Positions 1-8,254 are shown, counted from the first letter of the stretch. The stretch: DNA of 64,000 nucleotides from F23-D06 sp963643165 (GCA_963643165.1 CAVIJD010000002.1:1-64000), one strand, 5' to 3'. A program made the numbers and translations. The notes: generated by a model not told the origin, from the sequence alone.

Positions 1-36
1 CTTCGAGGCTCTGTTTGGCTTGGGGCGCGGCTTGCT

Positions 37-55
37 CCGACGGCTTCACCGTCGG
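37..55. other. Short perfect hairpin
   Basis: A 7-bp perfect stem (CCGACGG / CCGTCGG) encloses a CTTCA loop. It lies 8 bp before a second, stronger hairpin. No gene is visible between the window edge and this element. It could be the tail of a terminator region for a gene outside the window, or part of the decayed element that follows. Confidence 0.5.
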
Positions 56-62
56 TTATGGT

Positions 63-89
63 CAAAGGCGGCTCAACGAGCCGCCTTTG
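63..89. terminator. Strong hairpin, possible terminator
   Basis: An 11-bp perfect stem (CAAAGGCGGCT / AGCCGCCTTTG) with a 5-nt CAACG loop. There is no long T-run after it, so calling it a terminator is an inference from stem strength and from its position between a likely upstream gene and a transposase remnant. Confidence 0.45.
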
Positions 90-206
90 ATTGGGCATCT
101 CCGATGCCCGAACACTGCAAGGTCTTCTTTGTCAGGGCTGACTTGCGATTTATGATGGAAGAGGGGGCGACTTGCGCAACGCCCTCGAAGAGGACCAACA
201 TCAACG

Positions 207-402
207 TGTTGGTCGGAAATCGCCGACTTCGCCAAGTACAAGCGGGAGTTCTTCGAGAAGTACATCGACCTTTCCAATGGCCTGCCGACAGACGACACGC
301 TGCGGCGCTTCTTCCAGGACCAGAGCCCAAAGTCGTTCCGGGCCCGCTTTGCGGAATGGGCATCCTCAATCGTGCATGACAGCGCGCATGGCAAGGTAGT
401 CA
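207..402 (+). pseudogene. ISAs1-family transposase N-terminal remnant
   Basis: The frame that starts near 207 reads WSEIADFAKYK, then YIDLSNGLPTDDTLRRF, then SPKSFRARFAEW. This follows the conserved pattern of the ISAs1 / H-repeat transposase N-terminus (W-x-x-I-x-D-F, D-x-x-N-G-x-P-x-x-D-T, S-P-x-x-F, F-x-x-W). There is no start codon in this frame, the reading is lost upstream of about 201, and the similarity stops after GKVV near 402, just before the catalytic DDE domain should begin. It is therefore a dead fragment. The frame stays open to a stop at 499-501 without recognisable content. No target-site duplication or terminal repeats could be identified. Apart from this fragment and the hairpins, 1-499 holds no gene I can support. 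Confidence 0.65.
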
Positions 403-499
403 AAGTGAAACGCCCCAGCCGAAATCAGTTGGCTCGTTCGTGCGGTAGCCCTAATCAGGATCGTTGCCGGACAGCAAAAAAAGGAAGGAGCGCAACAAA

Positions 500-531
500 T
501 TGAAAATCGTGGGAGTTTTTCCGTATTTTTG
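500..531 (+). promoter_or_regulatory. Bacteroidota-type promoter of esterase gene
   Basis: TTG at 500-502 and TATTTTTG at 524-531 are 21 bp apart, matching the Bacteroidota -33/-7 pattern. Transcription should start near 538, so the TTG at 529 cannot be the start codon of the gene that follows. Confidence 0.7.
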
Positions 532-570
532 CGCTCTCAAAAAAAGAAAGGTTTCAAAACTCCACCGACA

Positions 571-1479
571 ATGCAAGACAAGATGAAGACATTACGGATT
601 GTGGCACGGGGCAACGCCCTTGCTGTGGCATTCGCGTTGCTTGTGTGCGGCAGTCTCTTTGCCCAGACGGAGACGCTCCGCCTGTGGAAAGGCGTTGCCG
701 GAATGAACGGCAAACCGACCCGTCTCTACGTCTATCCGGCCCCGGACTCGCTTAACACGGGGGTCGCGGTGCTGGTGTGTCCGGGCGGCAGCTATGGTCA
801 CACGATGGGCATCCCTACCGAGGGCTTTGCCGTGGCGGAGTGGCTCAACAGCCAAGGTGTCAATGCTTTTGTGCTGAAATACCGGGTGGGTATGCAAGGC
901 TATCACTATCCCGCCATGATGGAAGACGTGCAATATGCTATCCGCTATGTGCGCCAACATGCCGCCGACTATGGCGTCAGGCCGGACAAGGTCGGCGCGA
1001 TGGGCTTTTCGGCGGGCGGTCACCTGGTTACGATGGCCGGTGCCTTTGCCGCCGAAAACAGCCTGAAGCCGCTGGGCATAGCGGACGACTGCTCGCTGCG
1101 GCCCGACTTTGTGGTGCCGGTATATCCCGTAGTTTCGATGCAGGAAGCCATCGTACACCGCCGGTCGCGCCGTAACTTGCTGACCTGCAGATACACGGAG
1201 GCACAGAAGAACAAGTTCTCGATGGAACTGAGCATCCCCAGAGACATGCCGCCCGTGTTCCTGGTCACCGCCAAAGACGATCCTAAGGTGGACTACCGCA
1301 ACAGCGTTCGCCTCGACCAGTCGCTGACCCGCGCCGGCATCTCGCACCGCTTCCTGCTGTATGAGACGGGTGGCCACGGCTACGGCATGAGCGAGAAACG
1401 GGCCCCCGAAGCGGGAAAGTGGAAGTATGAGTTTATAGATTGGATGAAAGAGATCGACATTTTGCCGATGGAAAAATAG
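571..1479 (+). CDS. Secreted alpha/beta-hydrolase (esterase)
   Basis: A predicted exported esterase of the acetyl-xylan-esterase/BD-FAE-like alpha/beta-hydrolase group, 302 residues. Residues 5-31 form a signal peptide ending in FAQ. The oxyanion-hole PGGS lies at 71-74, the nucleophile elbow GFSAGG at 145-150 (Ser147), the likely acid is Asp236 or Asp237, and the His is 269 in GGHGYG. The start is ATG 571 or ATG 583 (MKTLR); upstream TTG 529 is excluded because it lies in the promoter. It is followed after 25 bp by a ligase gene on the same strand. The substrate cannot be told from sequence; a carbohydrate ester is likely from the family. Confidence 0.85.
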   Translation: MQDKMKTLRIVARGNALAVAFALLVCGSLFAQTETLRLWKGVAGMNGKPTRLYVYPAPDSLNTGVAVLVCPGGSYGHTMGIPTEGFAVAEWLNSQGVNAFVLKYRVGMQGYHYPAMMEDVQYAIRYVRQHAADYGVRPDKVGAMGFSAGGHLVTMAGAFAAENSLKPLGIADDCSLRPDFVVPVYPVVSMQEAIVHRRSRRNLLTCRYTEAQKNKFSMELSIPRDMPPVFLVTAKDDPKVDYRNSVRLDQSLTRAGISHRFLLYETGGHGYGMSEKRAPEAGKWKYEFIDWMKEIDILPMEK

Positions 1480-1504
1480 ACAGGACAATAGCATTTTACG
1501 AAAT

Positions 1505-2809
1505 ATGAGATTTGAGCCGGATATAGAATTTCAGCCTGCAGCGGCGATAAAGTCATTCCAAGAGGAGAAACTGCGCCAGCAGATGCACTATCTTAACGCC
1601 AACTCCCCGTTTTACCGGAGGCTATTTGCTGAACAGGGCATCGACGTCTCGAAGATACAGACCCTTGAGGACTTGCAGCAGGTGCCTTTTACCGACAAGC
1701 GCGACCTGCAACTGCACAACGAGGAATTCCTCTGCGTGCCGCGGCAGAAGGTCATCGACTATATCACCACGTCGGGCACGTTGGGCGACCCCGTGACCTT
1801 TGCCTGCACCGACCGCGACTTGGAGCGGCTGGCCTACAACGAGGCGGTTTCGTTCACCTGCGCCGGCCTCACTGACCGGAGCGTGCTGCAGCTGATGACC
1901 ACCCTCGACAAGCGCTTTATGGCGGGCATGGCCTACTTTTTGGGACTCCGCAAGATGGGCGCGGGCATTGTGCGCGTGGGCAACGGCATCCCCGAACTGC
2001 AATGGGATACTATCGCCCGTATCAAGCCCGACTCTCTAATGTGCATTCCCTCGTTCATCCTCAAACTCATCGACTATGCTGAAAGCCACGGCATCGACTA
2101 CCGCAACTCCTCCGTAAAGCGCATCATCGGCATCGGCGAGGGGCTGCGCGACCAGAACTTCAATCTCAACGCACTCGGCACTAAAATCAAGGAGAAGTGG
2201 GATGTGGACCTGTTTGCCACATACTCCTCCACTGAGATGTCGGCCACATTTTCGGAATGTCAGTACGGCTGCGGCGGCCATCATCATCCCGAGCTTATCA
2301 TTGTAGAGATTATCGGCGACGACGACCGCCCCGTGCCTGCGGGCGAAGTGGGCGAGGTGGTGGTCACAACGCTCGGCGTTGAGGGTATGCCGCTGCTGCG
2401 TTTCCGCACCGGCGACATGGCCTGCATCCATACGGAGCCCTGCCGCTGCGGGCGGCACACGTTCCGCATCAGTCCCATCGTGGGACGCAAAAACCACATG
2501 GTCAAATATAAAGGTACAACCCTTTACCCGCCCGCATTGGCCGACGTGCTCAACAACACCGGCTATGTGGAGAACTATTACGTGGTGCTGAGCACCAGCG
2601 ATGCCGGCACTGATGAGGTGTCCGTCACCGTCGGGCTGCGCGAAACGCCCGCCTTCGATGTGGTCAAAGACCTCAAAGACCGTTTCCGCGCCAAGATACG
2701 CGTGGCACCCCAAATTGCCGTCGATACGGTTGAGCATGTGCGCAAGGTGAACTTCCCCGACATGAGTCGCAAGCCTGTGCTGATTTTCGATAACCGTAAA
2801 CATCTGTAA
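1505..2809 (+). CDS. Phenylacetate-CoA ligase-like adenylate-forming enzyme
   Basis: A 434-residue PaaK-type member of the adenylate-forming superfamily, which activates a carboxylic acid as acyl-AMP and usually transfers it to CoA. Visible motifs are the P-loop TTSGTLG at 88-94, YSSTEM at 240-245, RTGD at 301-304 and the C-terminal hinge GRKNHMVKYKG from 327. A Cys/His cluster (C252, C256, H259-H261, C313, C315) looks like a metal site, as in some PaaK relatives. No phenylacetate degradation genes are nearby. It is 9 bp from an acyltransferase gene and probably co-transcribed with it and obg. The acid it activates is unknown. Confidence 0.8.
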   Translation: MRFEPDIEFQPAAAIKSFQEEKLRQQMHYLNANSPFYRRLFAEQGIDVSKIQTLEDLQQVPFTDKRDLQLHNEEFLCVPRQKVIDYITTSGTLGDPVTFACTDRDLERLAYNEAVSFTCAGLTDRSVLQLMTTLDKRFMAGMAYFLGLRKMGAGIVRVGNGIPELQWDTIARIKPDSLMCIPSFILKLIDYAESHGIDYRNSSVKRIIGIGEGLRDQNFNLNALGTKIKEKWDVDLFATYSSTEMSATFSECQYGCGGHHHPELIIVEIIGDDDRPVPAGEVGEVVVTTLGVEGMPLLRFRTGDMACIHTEPCRCGRHTFRISPIVGRKNHMVKYKGTTLYPPALADVLNNTGYVENYYVVLSTSDAGTDEVSVTVGLRETPAFDVVKDLKDRFRAKIRVAPQIAVDTVEHVRKVNFPDMSRKPVLIFDNRKHL

Positions 2810-2818
2810 CGGACGATT

Positions 2819-3982
2819 ATGAACTTCGACGCCATCCGCCCCTACGACAACAGCGAGATACCGGCCGCAGCCGCCCGCGTGGCTGCACACCCCTATTTTG
2901 AGCAGGCTGTCCGTTTCCTTTTCCCCGAAAGCGACCCCGCCCGGATGAAAACGGAGTTCTTGCAGTTGAAGAGTGCCGACCAGTTCCAAGGCGGGATTAT
3001 GCTGAAAGCGTTCCGAAGGATATTGCAACAGACGTCCACCTCGTTTAAGACTGAGGGCATAGAGCGGATAGACCCCGAACAACGCTATACGTTTGTGGCT
3101 AACCACCGCGACATTGTACTTGATGCGGTTCTTCTGCAGATGATGCTTAAAGACAACGGCATCGAAACCGCCGAGGTCACTTTCGGCAGCAACCTCATGC
3201 AAGACAAGTTCATCTACGACCTCGGAAAGATGAACAAGATGTTCCGGCTGGTCAGGGCGAACGAAACACACGACATCCGCGACTTTTACCGCAACTCGCA
3301 GGAGGTGTCCTCCTATATGCGCTATGCCTTGCTTTCAAAACGGCAGTCACTCTGGATTGCGCAGCGCAACGGCAGAACCAAAGACGGCAACGACCGCACC
3401 GAAAGTGCCTTGCTCAAGATGCTGTCGCTCGGCAGCAACAAACCTTTTGTGGAGAACATGGCGGAGCTGAATATCGTGCCCGTCGCCGTCTCCTACGAGT
3501 ACGAACCTTGTGATTTCCTCAAAGTGCAGGAGCGTTATCGCTCATTGGACGGCCCTTATGAGAAGCGACGCGAGGAGGACTTCCACAGTATCGTCAGCGG
3601 CATTACACGACCCAAAGGCGGCATCTGCTTAGAGATAATGCCACCTGTGACCGTGCCCGAACTGCTGCGGTGCGACGCTTTTGACCGGAAACAGAAATTC
3701 GAGACGTTGGCGCACCTCATTGACCGCCGCATTTACCGGGGATACCGGTTGTGGAAGACCAATTACATGGCCGCCGACCTCCGGAAGGGTACCGAACAGT
3801 ACCGTGCGAAGTATTCCCAAACGGACTTGGAGGCCTTTGAACACTATATGGACAATGGATTGCGGCAACTGCAAGGGGAACAGTCCCAGTTGAGACGGCT
3901 GTTTTTGGACATCTATGCAAATCCCGTCGGAAATTGCGATGAAAACGCAGTCCAACATTCACTTTTTGAGAACAACGAATAA
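2819..3982 (+). CDS. PlsC-like (1-acylglycerol-3-phosphate) acyltransferase family protein
   Basis: A 387-residue protein with an acyltransferase-like block starting at about residue 91. The motif NHRDIVLD places His96 and Asp102 six residues apart (HX5D), one more than the classical HX4D of PlsC. GGICLEIMPPV near 263-273 resembles the later PlsC substrate blocks. There are no obvious membrane segments. It is longer than typical PlsC (about 250 residues), with extra N- and C-terminal regions. ATG 2819 is 9 bp after the ligase stop. Likely acyl transfer to a glycerolipid or another polar acceptor; the exact substrate is not known. Confidence 0.65.
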   Translation: MNFDAIRPYDNSEIPAAAARVAAHPYFEQAVRFLFPESDPARMKTEFLQLKSADQFQGGIMLKAFRRILQQTSTSFKTEGIERIDPEQRYTFVANHRDIVLDAVLLQMMLKDNGIETAEVTFGSNLMQDKFIYDLGKMNKMFRLVRANETHDIRDFYRNSQEVSSYMRYALLSKRQSLWIAQRNGRTKDGNDRTESALLKMLSLGSNKPFVENMAELNIVPVAVSYEYEPCDFLKVQERYRSLDGPYEKRREEDFHSIVSGITRPKGGICLEIMPPVTVPELLRCDAFDRKQKFETLAHLIDRRIYRGYRLWKTNYMAADLRKGTEQYRAKYSQTDLEAFEHYMDNGLRQLQGEQSQLRRLFLDIYANPVGNCDENAVQHSLFENNE

Positions 3983-3998
3983 AACAACAGAAAAAAAT

Positions 3999-5027
3999 AT
4001 GGGAGAAGAACAATTTATCGATTTTGTGAAAATATATTGCCGGTCTGGCAATGGTGGTGGCGGTTCTGCGCATTTGGCAAGAACGGCGCGCAATCCTAAG
4101 GCAGGTCCTGACGGCGGCGACGGCGGCAAGGGCGGCAGTGTCGTGGTGAGAGGTAACCGCAACCTCTGGACCCTGCTCCACTTGAGATATACCAAGCATG
4201 TGTTTGCCGAAGACGGCAGCAACGGGCAGAAAAACCAATGTTTCGGCAAAAACGGCGCCGATGCCTTGATTGAAGTCCCGCTCGGCACCGTCATCAAGAT
4301 AACCGAAACGGGCGAGACCGTCGGCGAGGTGCTCGAGGACGGCGAGGAATTGGTTGTCATGAAGGGAGGACGGGGCGGCCTCGGCAACGTGCATTTCAAA
4401 AGTGCGACCATGCAGACGCCGCGGTTTGCGCAGCCCGGCGAACTTGGCACGGAGGGCTGGATTTCACTCGAACTCAAAGTGCTGGCCGATGTCGGACTGG
4501 TCGGATTCCCGAATGCCGGCAAATCGACGCTCATCAGCCGGATCTCCAACGCGCGCCCCAAGATTGCCGACTATCCCTTCACGACCCTCAAGCCCAACTT
4601 GGGCATGGTGGCGTACCGCGACTATCAGTCGTTCGTCATCGCTGACATTCCCGGAATCATAGAGGGGGCCTCCGAGGGCAAGGGTATTGGGCTACGTTTC
4701 CTGCGGCACATCGAGCGAAACTCCGTGTTGCTATACATGGTGCCGGCCGCCGGCGAGGAGGGCATCCGCACCAATGAACAGATCCTGAACGAATACCACA
4801 TCCTGAAACACGAACTGGAAGCCTTCAACCGCGAACTGCTCGACAAGGCCAGCATGCTTGCCATCACCAAGTGCGACTTGCTGCCCCAAGAGGAACTGCG
4901 CCGTTTTGACGACATAAAAACGGAAAACCTGCCCGTAGTATGCATCTCTTCCGCCACCGAATATAACCTGATGCAACTCAAAGATATGCTTTGGCAGCTT
5001 CTGAGTAAGGATGAAAGCGAAATATAA
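3999..5027 (+). CDS. obg: GTPase Obg
   Basis: An essential ribosome-associated GTPase involved in 50S maturation and stress response, 342 residues. The glycine-rich Obg fold occupies residues 1-160 (GNGGGGSAH, GPDGGDGGKGG, GGRGGLGN). The G domain follows with G1 GFPNAGKS 169-176, G3 DIPG 216-219 and G4 TKCD 290-293. The open frame extends upstream to 3915, inside the acyltransferase gene, but Obg proteins start at the equivalent of MGEEQFIDFV, so ATG 3999 is chosen, 16 bp after the previous stop. It lacks the variable C-terminal TGS-like extension found in some phyla. Confidence 0.97.
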   Translation: MGEEQFIDFVKIYCRSGNGGGGSAHLARTARNPKAGPDGGDGGKGGSVVVRGNRNLWTLLHLRYTKHVFAEDGSNGQKNQCFGKNGADALIEVPLGTVIKITETGETVGEVLEDGEELVVMKGGRGGLGNVHFKSATMQTPRFAQPGELGTEGWISLELKVLADVGLVGFPNAGKSTLISRISNARPKIADYPFTTLKPNLGMVAYRDYQSFVIADIPGIIEGASEGKGIGLRFLRHIERNSVLLYMVPAAGEEGIRTNEQILNEYHILKHELEAFNRELLDKASMLAITKCDLLPQEELRRFDDIKTENLPVVCISSATEYNLMQLKDMLWQLLSKDESEI

Positions 5028-5113
5028 ATAATTGATTGTCAATAAGATAATATCAAAAAAATATTTTTTTGAAAAAAATGCACTGGAAGAGATGGAGTCT
5101 ATTGTAAAAAGTG

Positions 5114-5121
5114 TATCTTTG
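5114..5121 (+). promoter_or_regulatory. -7 box of rpmG-DUF4295 transcript
   Basis: TATCTTTG matches TAnnTTTG, 43 bp before the rpmG start. No clear -33 TTG is seen at the expected distance. A+T-rich DNA precedes it. Confidence 0.6.
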
Positions 5122-5164
5122 CAACGTCAAACGAAGTAAGGAAATTATTTAAGGTTAACAGAAA

Positions 5165-5353
5165 ATGGCAAAGAAAACGAAAGAAGCCCGTCAGCAGGTG
5201 ATTTTGGAATGTACGGAGCAAAAAGCAAGTGGAGTGCCGGGTATGTCGAGATACATCACGACAAAGAACAGAAAGAACACGCCAGACAGACTGGAACTTA
5301 TGAAGTACAATCCGTACTTGAAGAAAATGACATTGCACAAAGAAGTTAAATAG
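5165..5353 (+). CDS. rpmG: 50S ribosomal protein L33
   Basis: A 62-residue basic protein, MAKKTKEARQ with a conserved RYITTKNRKNTPDRLELMKYNP block and KEVK near the end, the signature of bacterial L33. It lacks the CxxC pairs of the zinc-binding form, so it is the zinc-independent type. In many Bacteroidota rpmB (L28) lies directly upstream; here the preceding gene is obg. It is followed after 17 bp by the DUF4295 gene. Confidence 0.95.
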   Translation: MAKKTKEARQQVILECTEQKASGVPGMSRYITTKNRKNTPDRLELMKYNPYLKKMTLHKEVK

Positions 5354-5370
5354 TTTAAAACGGAAAAGAG

Positions 5371-5526
5371 ATGGCAAAGAAGGTTGTTGCAACATTGAAA
5401 AGAGAGGGTGGCGTAACCTATACCCGAGTGGTAAAAATGGAGCGTTCTCCCAAAACTGGAGCCTACACTTTCAAAGAGACGGTGATTGACTCCTCCACGG
5501 TTAAAGACTTTTTGGCTAAAAAGTAA
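5371..5526 (+). CDS. DUF4295 family small protein
   Basis: A 51-residue basic protein that begins MAKKVVATLKR and ends VKDFLAKK. It matches the Bacteroidota-specific DUF4295 family, which sits beside rpmG and ftsY in this phylum. Its position between L33 and ftsY, its size and its charge suggest a ribosome-associated role, but the function is not established. A terminator hairpin follows 23 bp after the stop. Confidence 0.88.
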   Translation: MAKKVVATLKREGGVTYTRVVKMERSPKTGAYTFKETVIDSSTVKDFLAKK

Positions 5527-5549
5527 TATTTTGTTTTCATGGTTGAAAG

Positions 5550-5576
5550 AAGGTGGTCCACAAGACCGCCTTTTTT
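5550..5576 (+). terminator. Rho-independent terminator after DUF4295
   Basis: A 9-bp stem (AAGGTGGTC / GACCGCCTT, one G-T pair) with a 5-nt loop is followed by a T-run. It ends the rpmG-DUF4295 transcript before the separate ftsY promoter. Confidence 0.8.
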
Positions 5577-5624
5577 CGTTTATGGGGCTCGTTGGTCATT
5601 AAAATATTGCTGCTCGGCGGCATA

Positions 5625-5655
5625 TTGCCTGAAATGCAATATTTTGTTATATTTG
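5625..5655 (+). promoter_or_regulatory. ftsY promoter
   Basis: TTG at 5625-5627 and TATATTTG at 5648-5655, 20 bp apart, 25 bp before the ftsY start codon. A textbook Bacteroidota promoter. Confidence 0.75.
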
Positions 5656-5680
5656 CCGCCTCAAACCAGATTTCATCACT

Positions 5681-6640
5681 ATGGGATTTTTTTCGATATT
5701 TTCAAAAGAGAAGAAAAACGAACTCAACGAAGGCCTCCAGAAGTCAAAGGAGAGTTTCTTCGCGAAACTTGCCAAAACGGTCGTCGGCAAGTCTAAGGTT
5801 GACGATGATGTGCTAGACCGTCTTGAGGAGGTGCTCGTAACCTCCGATGTGGGCGTGGAAACAACCCTCAAGATCATCGAACGCATCGAGGCCCGCGTCT
5901 CGCGCGACAAGTACATCGGCACTGAACAGCTCAACACGATTCTCAAGGAGGAGATTGTTAACCTGCTGTTGGAAAACGATATCGAGAAAGCCAACGACTT
6001 TGTCATTCCCCAAAGAGAAACCCCATACGTGGTGCTGGTCGTCGGGGTGAACGGGGTGGGCAAGACGACAACAATCGGCAAGCTCGCCTACCAGTTCAAG
6101 AACAACGGCTATTCGGTGATGCTGGGTGCCGCCGACACGTTCCGTGCCGCCGCCATCGACCAACTCAAGGTCTGGGCGGAACGCGCCGACGTGCCTATCG
6201 TGACCCAAAAGATGGGCTCTGACCCCGCTGCCGTGGCCTACGACACGGTGGCCTCCGCCATCGCCCGCAAAAGCGACGTGGTGCTGATTGACACCGCCGG
6301 CCGCCTCCACAACAAGACGAACCTGATGAATGAACTCGTCAAGATCAAGAACGTCATCCGCAAACTGATCCCCGACGGCCCCCATGAGGTGATGCTTGTG
6401 CTCGACGGCTCCACCGGCCAGAACGCCTTTGAACAGGCCCGCCAATTCAGCGCCGCCACCGAAGTCAACTCTTTGGCCGTGACTAAACTCGACGGCACCG
6501 CAAAAGGAGGCGTGGTCATCGGCATATCCGACCAATTCAAGATTCCAATCAAGTATATCGGCGTGGGCGAAAAAATCAACCAACTGCAGGTCTTTAACCG
6601 CGCCGAATTTGTCGATTCGCTCTTCCCCGACAACTGGTAG
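5681..6640 (+). CDS. ftsY: Signal recognition particle receptor FtsY
   Basis: The SRP receptor GTPase that docks ribosome-nascent-chain complexes at the inner membrane, 319 residues. It has a short charged N-terminus (FFSIFSKEKKNELNEGL), an N domain, and the NG GTPase with GVNGVGKTT at about 122-130, DTFRAAA, DTAGR and TKLDGTAKGG. The long acidic A domain of the E. coli protein is absent, as usual in this phylum. ispH follows 27 bp downstream and is probably co-transcribed. Confidence 0.97.
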   Translation: MGFFSIFSKEKKNELNEGLQKSKESFFAKLAKTVVGKSKVDDDVLDRLEEVLVTSDVGVETTLKIIERIEARVSRDKYIGTEQLNTILKEEIVNLLLENDIEKANDFVIPQRETPYVVLVVGVNGVGKTTTIGKLAYQFKNNGYSVMLGAADTFRAAAIDQLKVWAERADVPIVTQKMGSDPAAVAYDTVASAIARKSDVVLIDTAGRLHNKTNLMNELVKIKNVIRKLIPDGPHEVMLVLDGSTGQNAFEQARQFSAATEVNSLAVTKLDGTAKGGVVIGISDQFKIPIKYIGVGEKINQLQVFNRAEFVDSLFPDNW

Positions 6641-6667
6641 CCCAACTCTCTTGCCGGCAAGACGCTT

Positions 6668-7531
6668 ATGAAGGTCTCTATCGATGAAAAGTCTGGTTGC
6701 TGCTTCGGCGTGATCAATGCTATCCGCACGGCTGAAAACTACCTTGCCCGCCACGGACACCTCTATTGCTTGGGCGACATCGTGCATAACAGCGAAGAGG
6801 TGGAACGGCTTACCGGATTGGGTCTCCAAGTGATCAGCTATGAACAGTTTGCCGCCCTCCGCGATACGGTGGTGCTGATACGCGCGCACGGCGAGCCGCC
6901 CGCCATTTACCGCACCGCCCAAGAAAACAACATCCAACTTATCGATGCTACCTGCCCCGTGGTGCTGAAATTGCAACAACGCATCCGCGAGTTTTACCGC
7001 AACGAAGAAAACCGCCAGAAGCAAATTCTCATTTTCGGCAAGAAAGGACACGCCGAGGTGGTCGGACTGATGGGACAGGCCGACAACAATGTCATTGTGC
7101 TCTCTTCCTATGACGAGGTGGACAAGATCGACTTCAGCCGCCCCTCGATGCTCTATTCGCAGACTACGCAAGGGCTGCAGCAGTATTACCGTCTCATCGA
7201 CATTATCCGAAGCCGGTACCGCGCCCAAGGCAACGAACACCTTTTTGAATACTCCGACACAATCTGCCGAAAGGTCTCTAACCGTGCCGCCGAGATTGCC
7301 GAGTTCTCCCGGAACCACGACGCTGTCATCTTCGTGTCCGGTGCGAAAAGCTCCAACGGACTATACCTCTTCGAGATCTGCAAGGCCAACAATGCCAACA
7401 GTTTCTTCGTCTCCAAAAAAGAACAGATTGCAGAACTCGACCTTTCCCCCTACGACAATATCGGCATCTGCGGCGCCACTTCCACCCCGATGTGGCTGAT
7501 GGAAGCCTGCGCGAAGTGTGTGGAGCATTGA
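6668..7531 (+). CDS. ispH: 4-hydroxy-3-methylbut-2-enyl diphosphate reductase
   Basis: The last enzyme of the MEP isoprenoid pathway, reducing HMBPP to IPP and DMAPP with a [4Fe-4S] cluster. 287 residues. The three cluster Cys are visible at positions like those of E. coli: Cys12 (GCCFGV), Cys96 (DATCPVV) and Cys200 (SDTIC). GHAEVVGLMGQ and the closing GATSTPMWL are also family features. Start ATG 6668 follows ftsY by 27 bp. The stop overlaps the -33 element of the next gene's promoter. Confidence 0.97.
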   Translation: MKVSIDEKSGCCFGVINAIRTAENYLARHGHLYCLGDIVHNSEEVERLTGLGLQVISYEQFAALRDTVVLIRAHGEPPAIYRTAQENNIQLIDATCPVVLKLQQRIREFYRNEENRQKQILIFGKKGHAEVVGLMGQADNNVIVLSSYDEVDKIDFSRPSMLYSQTTQGLQQYYRLIDIIRSRYRAQGNEHLFEYSDTICRKVSNRAAEIAEFSRNHDAVIFVSGAKSSNGLYLFEICKANNANSFFVSKKEQIAELDLSPYDNIGICGATSTPMWLMEACAKCVEH

Positions 7532-7558
7532 AACATTACGGTATTTTTTATACTTTTG
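7528..7558 (+). promoter_or_regulatory. Promoter of DUF975 gene, overlapping the ispH stop
   Basis: TTG 7528-7530 lies in the last codons of ispH (TTGA includes the TGA stop). TACTTTTG at 7551-7558 is 20 bp further on and 25 bp before the next ATG. Confidence 0.75.
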
Positions 7559-7582
7559 CAATCATTCTAAAATTCAAAAAAC

Positions 7583-8224
7583 ATGAAAGACTTTTATTCC
7601 CTTAAACAAGAAGCCCGCAACGAACTGCGCGGGTACTGGACACAGCCTGTTTTAGCTACATTAGTGCTTATGGCTATCTCCGGTGCCTGCTCGGCTCTCT
7701 CCACATTTGGAGTCGGATTAGTGCTGCAACTGCTGGTTCTCATTCCGTTGGAGTTAGGCTTCACCATTGCGATGTACGACTTTGTACACGGCTCCAAACT
7801 GGACACGATTGATCGTATGTTCAGTTGCTTCAAACAATATGGCCGCTCGCTGGGCGTGTCGCTGCTGAAATCCGTTTATGTCTTCCTGTGGTCGCTGCTG
7901 CTGATAATCCCTGGCATCGTGAAGTCGTACTCCTACGCTATGACCTATTATATAGCCAAGGAGAATCCTGACATGCGTGCGGAAGAGTGCATCAACGCCA
8001 GCATGAGGATGATGTATGGCCATAAAGGCAGGCTTTTCCTGCTCGACTTGAGCTTCATAGGCTGGTTGCTCTTGTGCATTCTCACGTTAGGCATCCTCTT
8101 TTTTTGGGTCACACCGTGGATGGAAGCCGCACACGTCAAGTTCTACGAGGAACTCAAAGCCATGAATGAGCCCGAGGCCAACACCGGGGACGGTTGGTAC
8201 ACGACAAATACGAATGTTAACTAA
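7583..8224 (+). CDS. DUF975 family integral membrane protein
   Basis: A 213-residue inner-membrane protein. It starts with LKQEARNELRGYW, typical of DUF975, followed by hydrophobic segments at about 22-50, 50-65, 95-120 and 150-178. The polar segment GSKLDTIDRMFSCFKQYGR lies between the helices, and the AMTYYIAKENPDMRAEECINASMRMM block is conserved in the family. The function of DUF975 proteins is unknown. purH begins 30 bp downstream. Confidence 0.8.
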   Translation: MKDFYSLKQEARNELRGYWTQPVLATLVLMAISGACSALSTFGVGLVLQLLVLIPLELGFTIAMYDFVHGSKLDTIDRMFSCFKQYGRSLGVSLLKSVYVFLWSLLLIIPGIVKSYSYAMTYYIAKENPDMRAEECINASMRMMYGHKGRLFLLDLSFIGWLLLCILTLGILFFWVTPWMEAAHVKFYEELKAMNEPEANTGDGWYTTNTNVN

Positions 8225-8254
8225 TAGACACTATCAAAATACTATCGAAAAAAG

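Noticed and set aside
592..1494. Open frame of 300 codons on the minus strand
   Set aside because: Antisense to the esterase gene, which has a signal peptide and catalytic triad. His/Val/Arg-rich shadow.
2036..3271. Open frame of 411 codons on the minus strand
   Set aside because: Antisense to the ligase and acyltransferase genes, which have clear motifs. No recognisable protein and no promoter.
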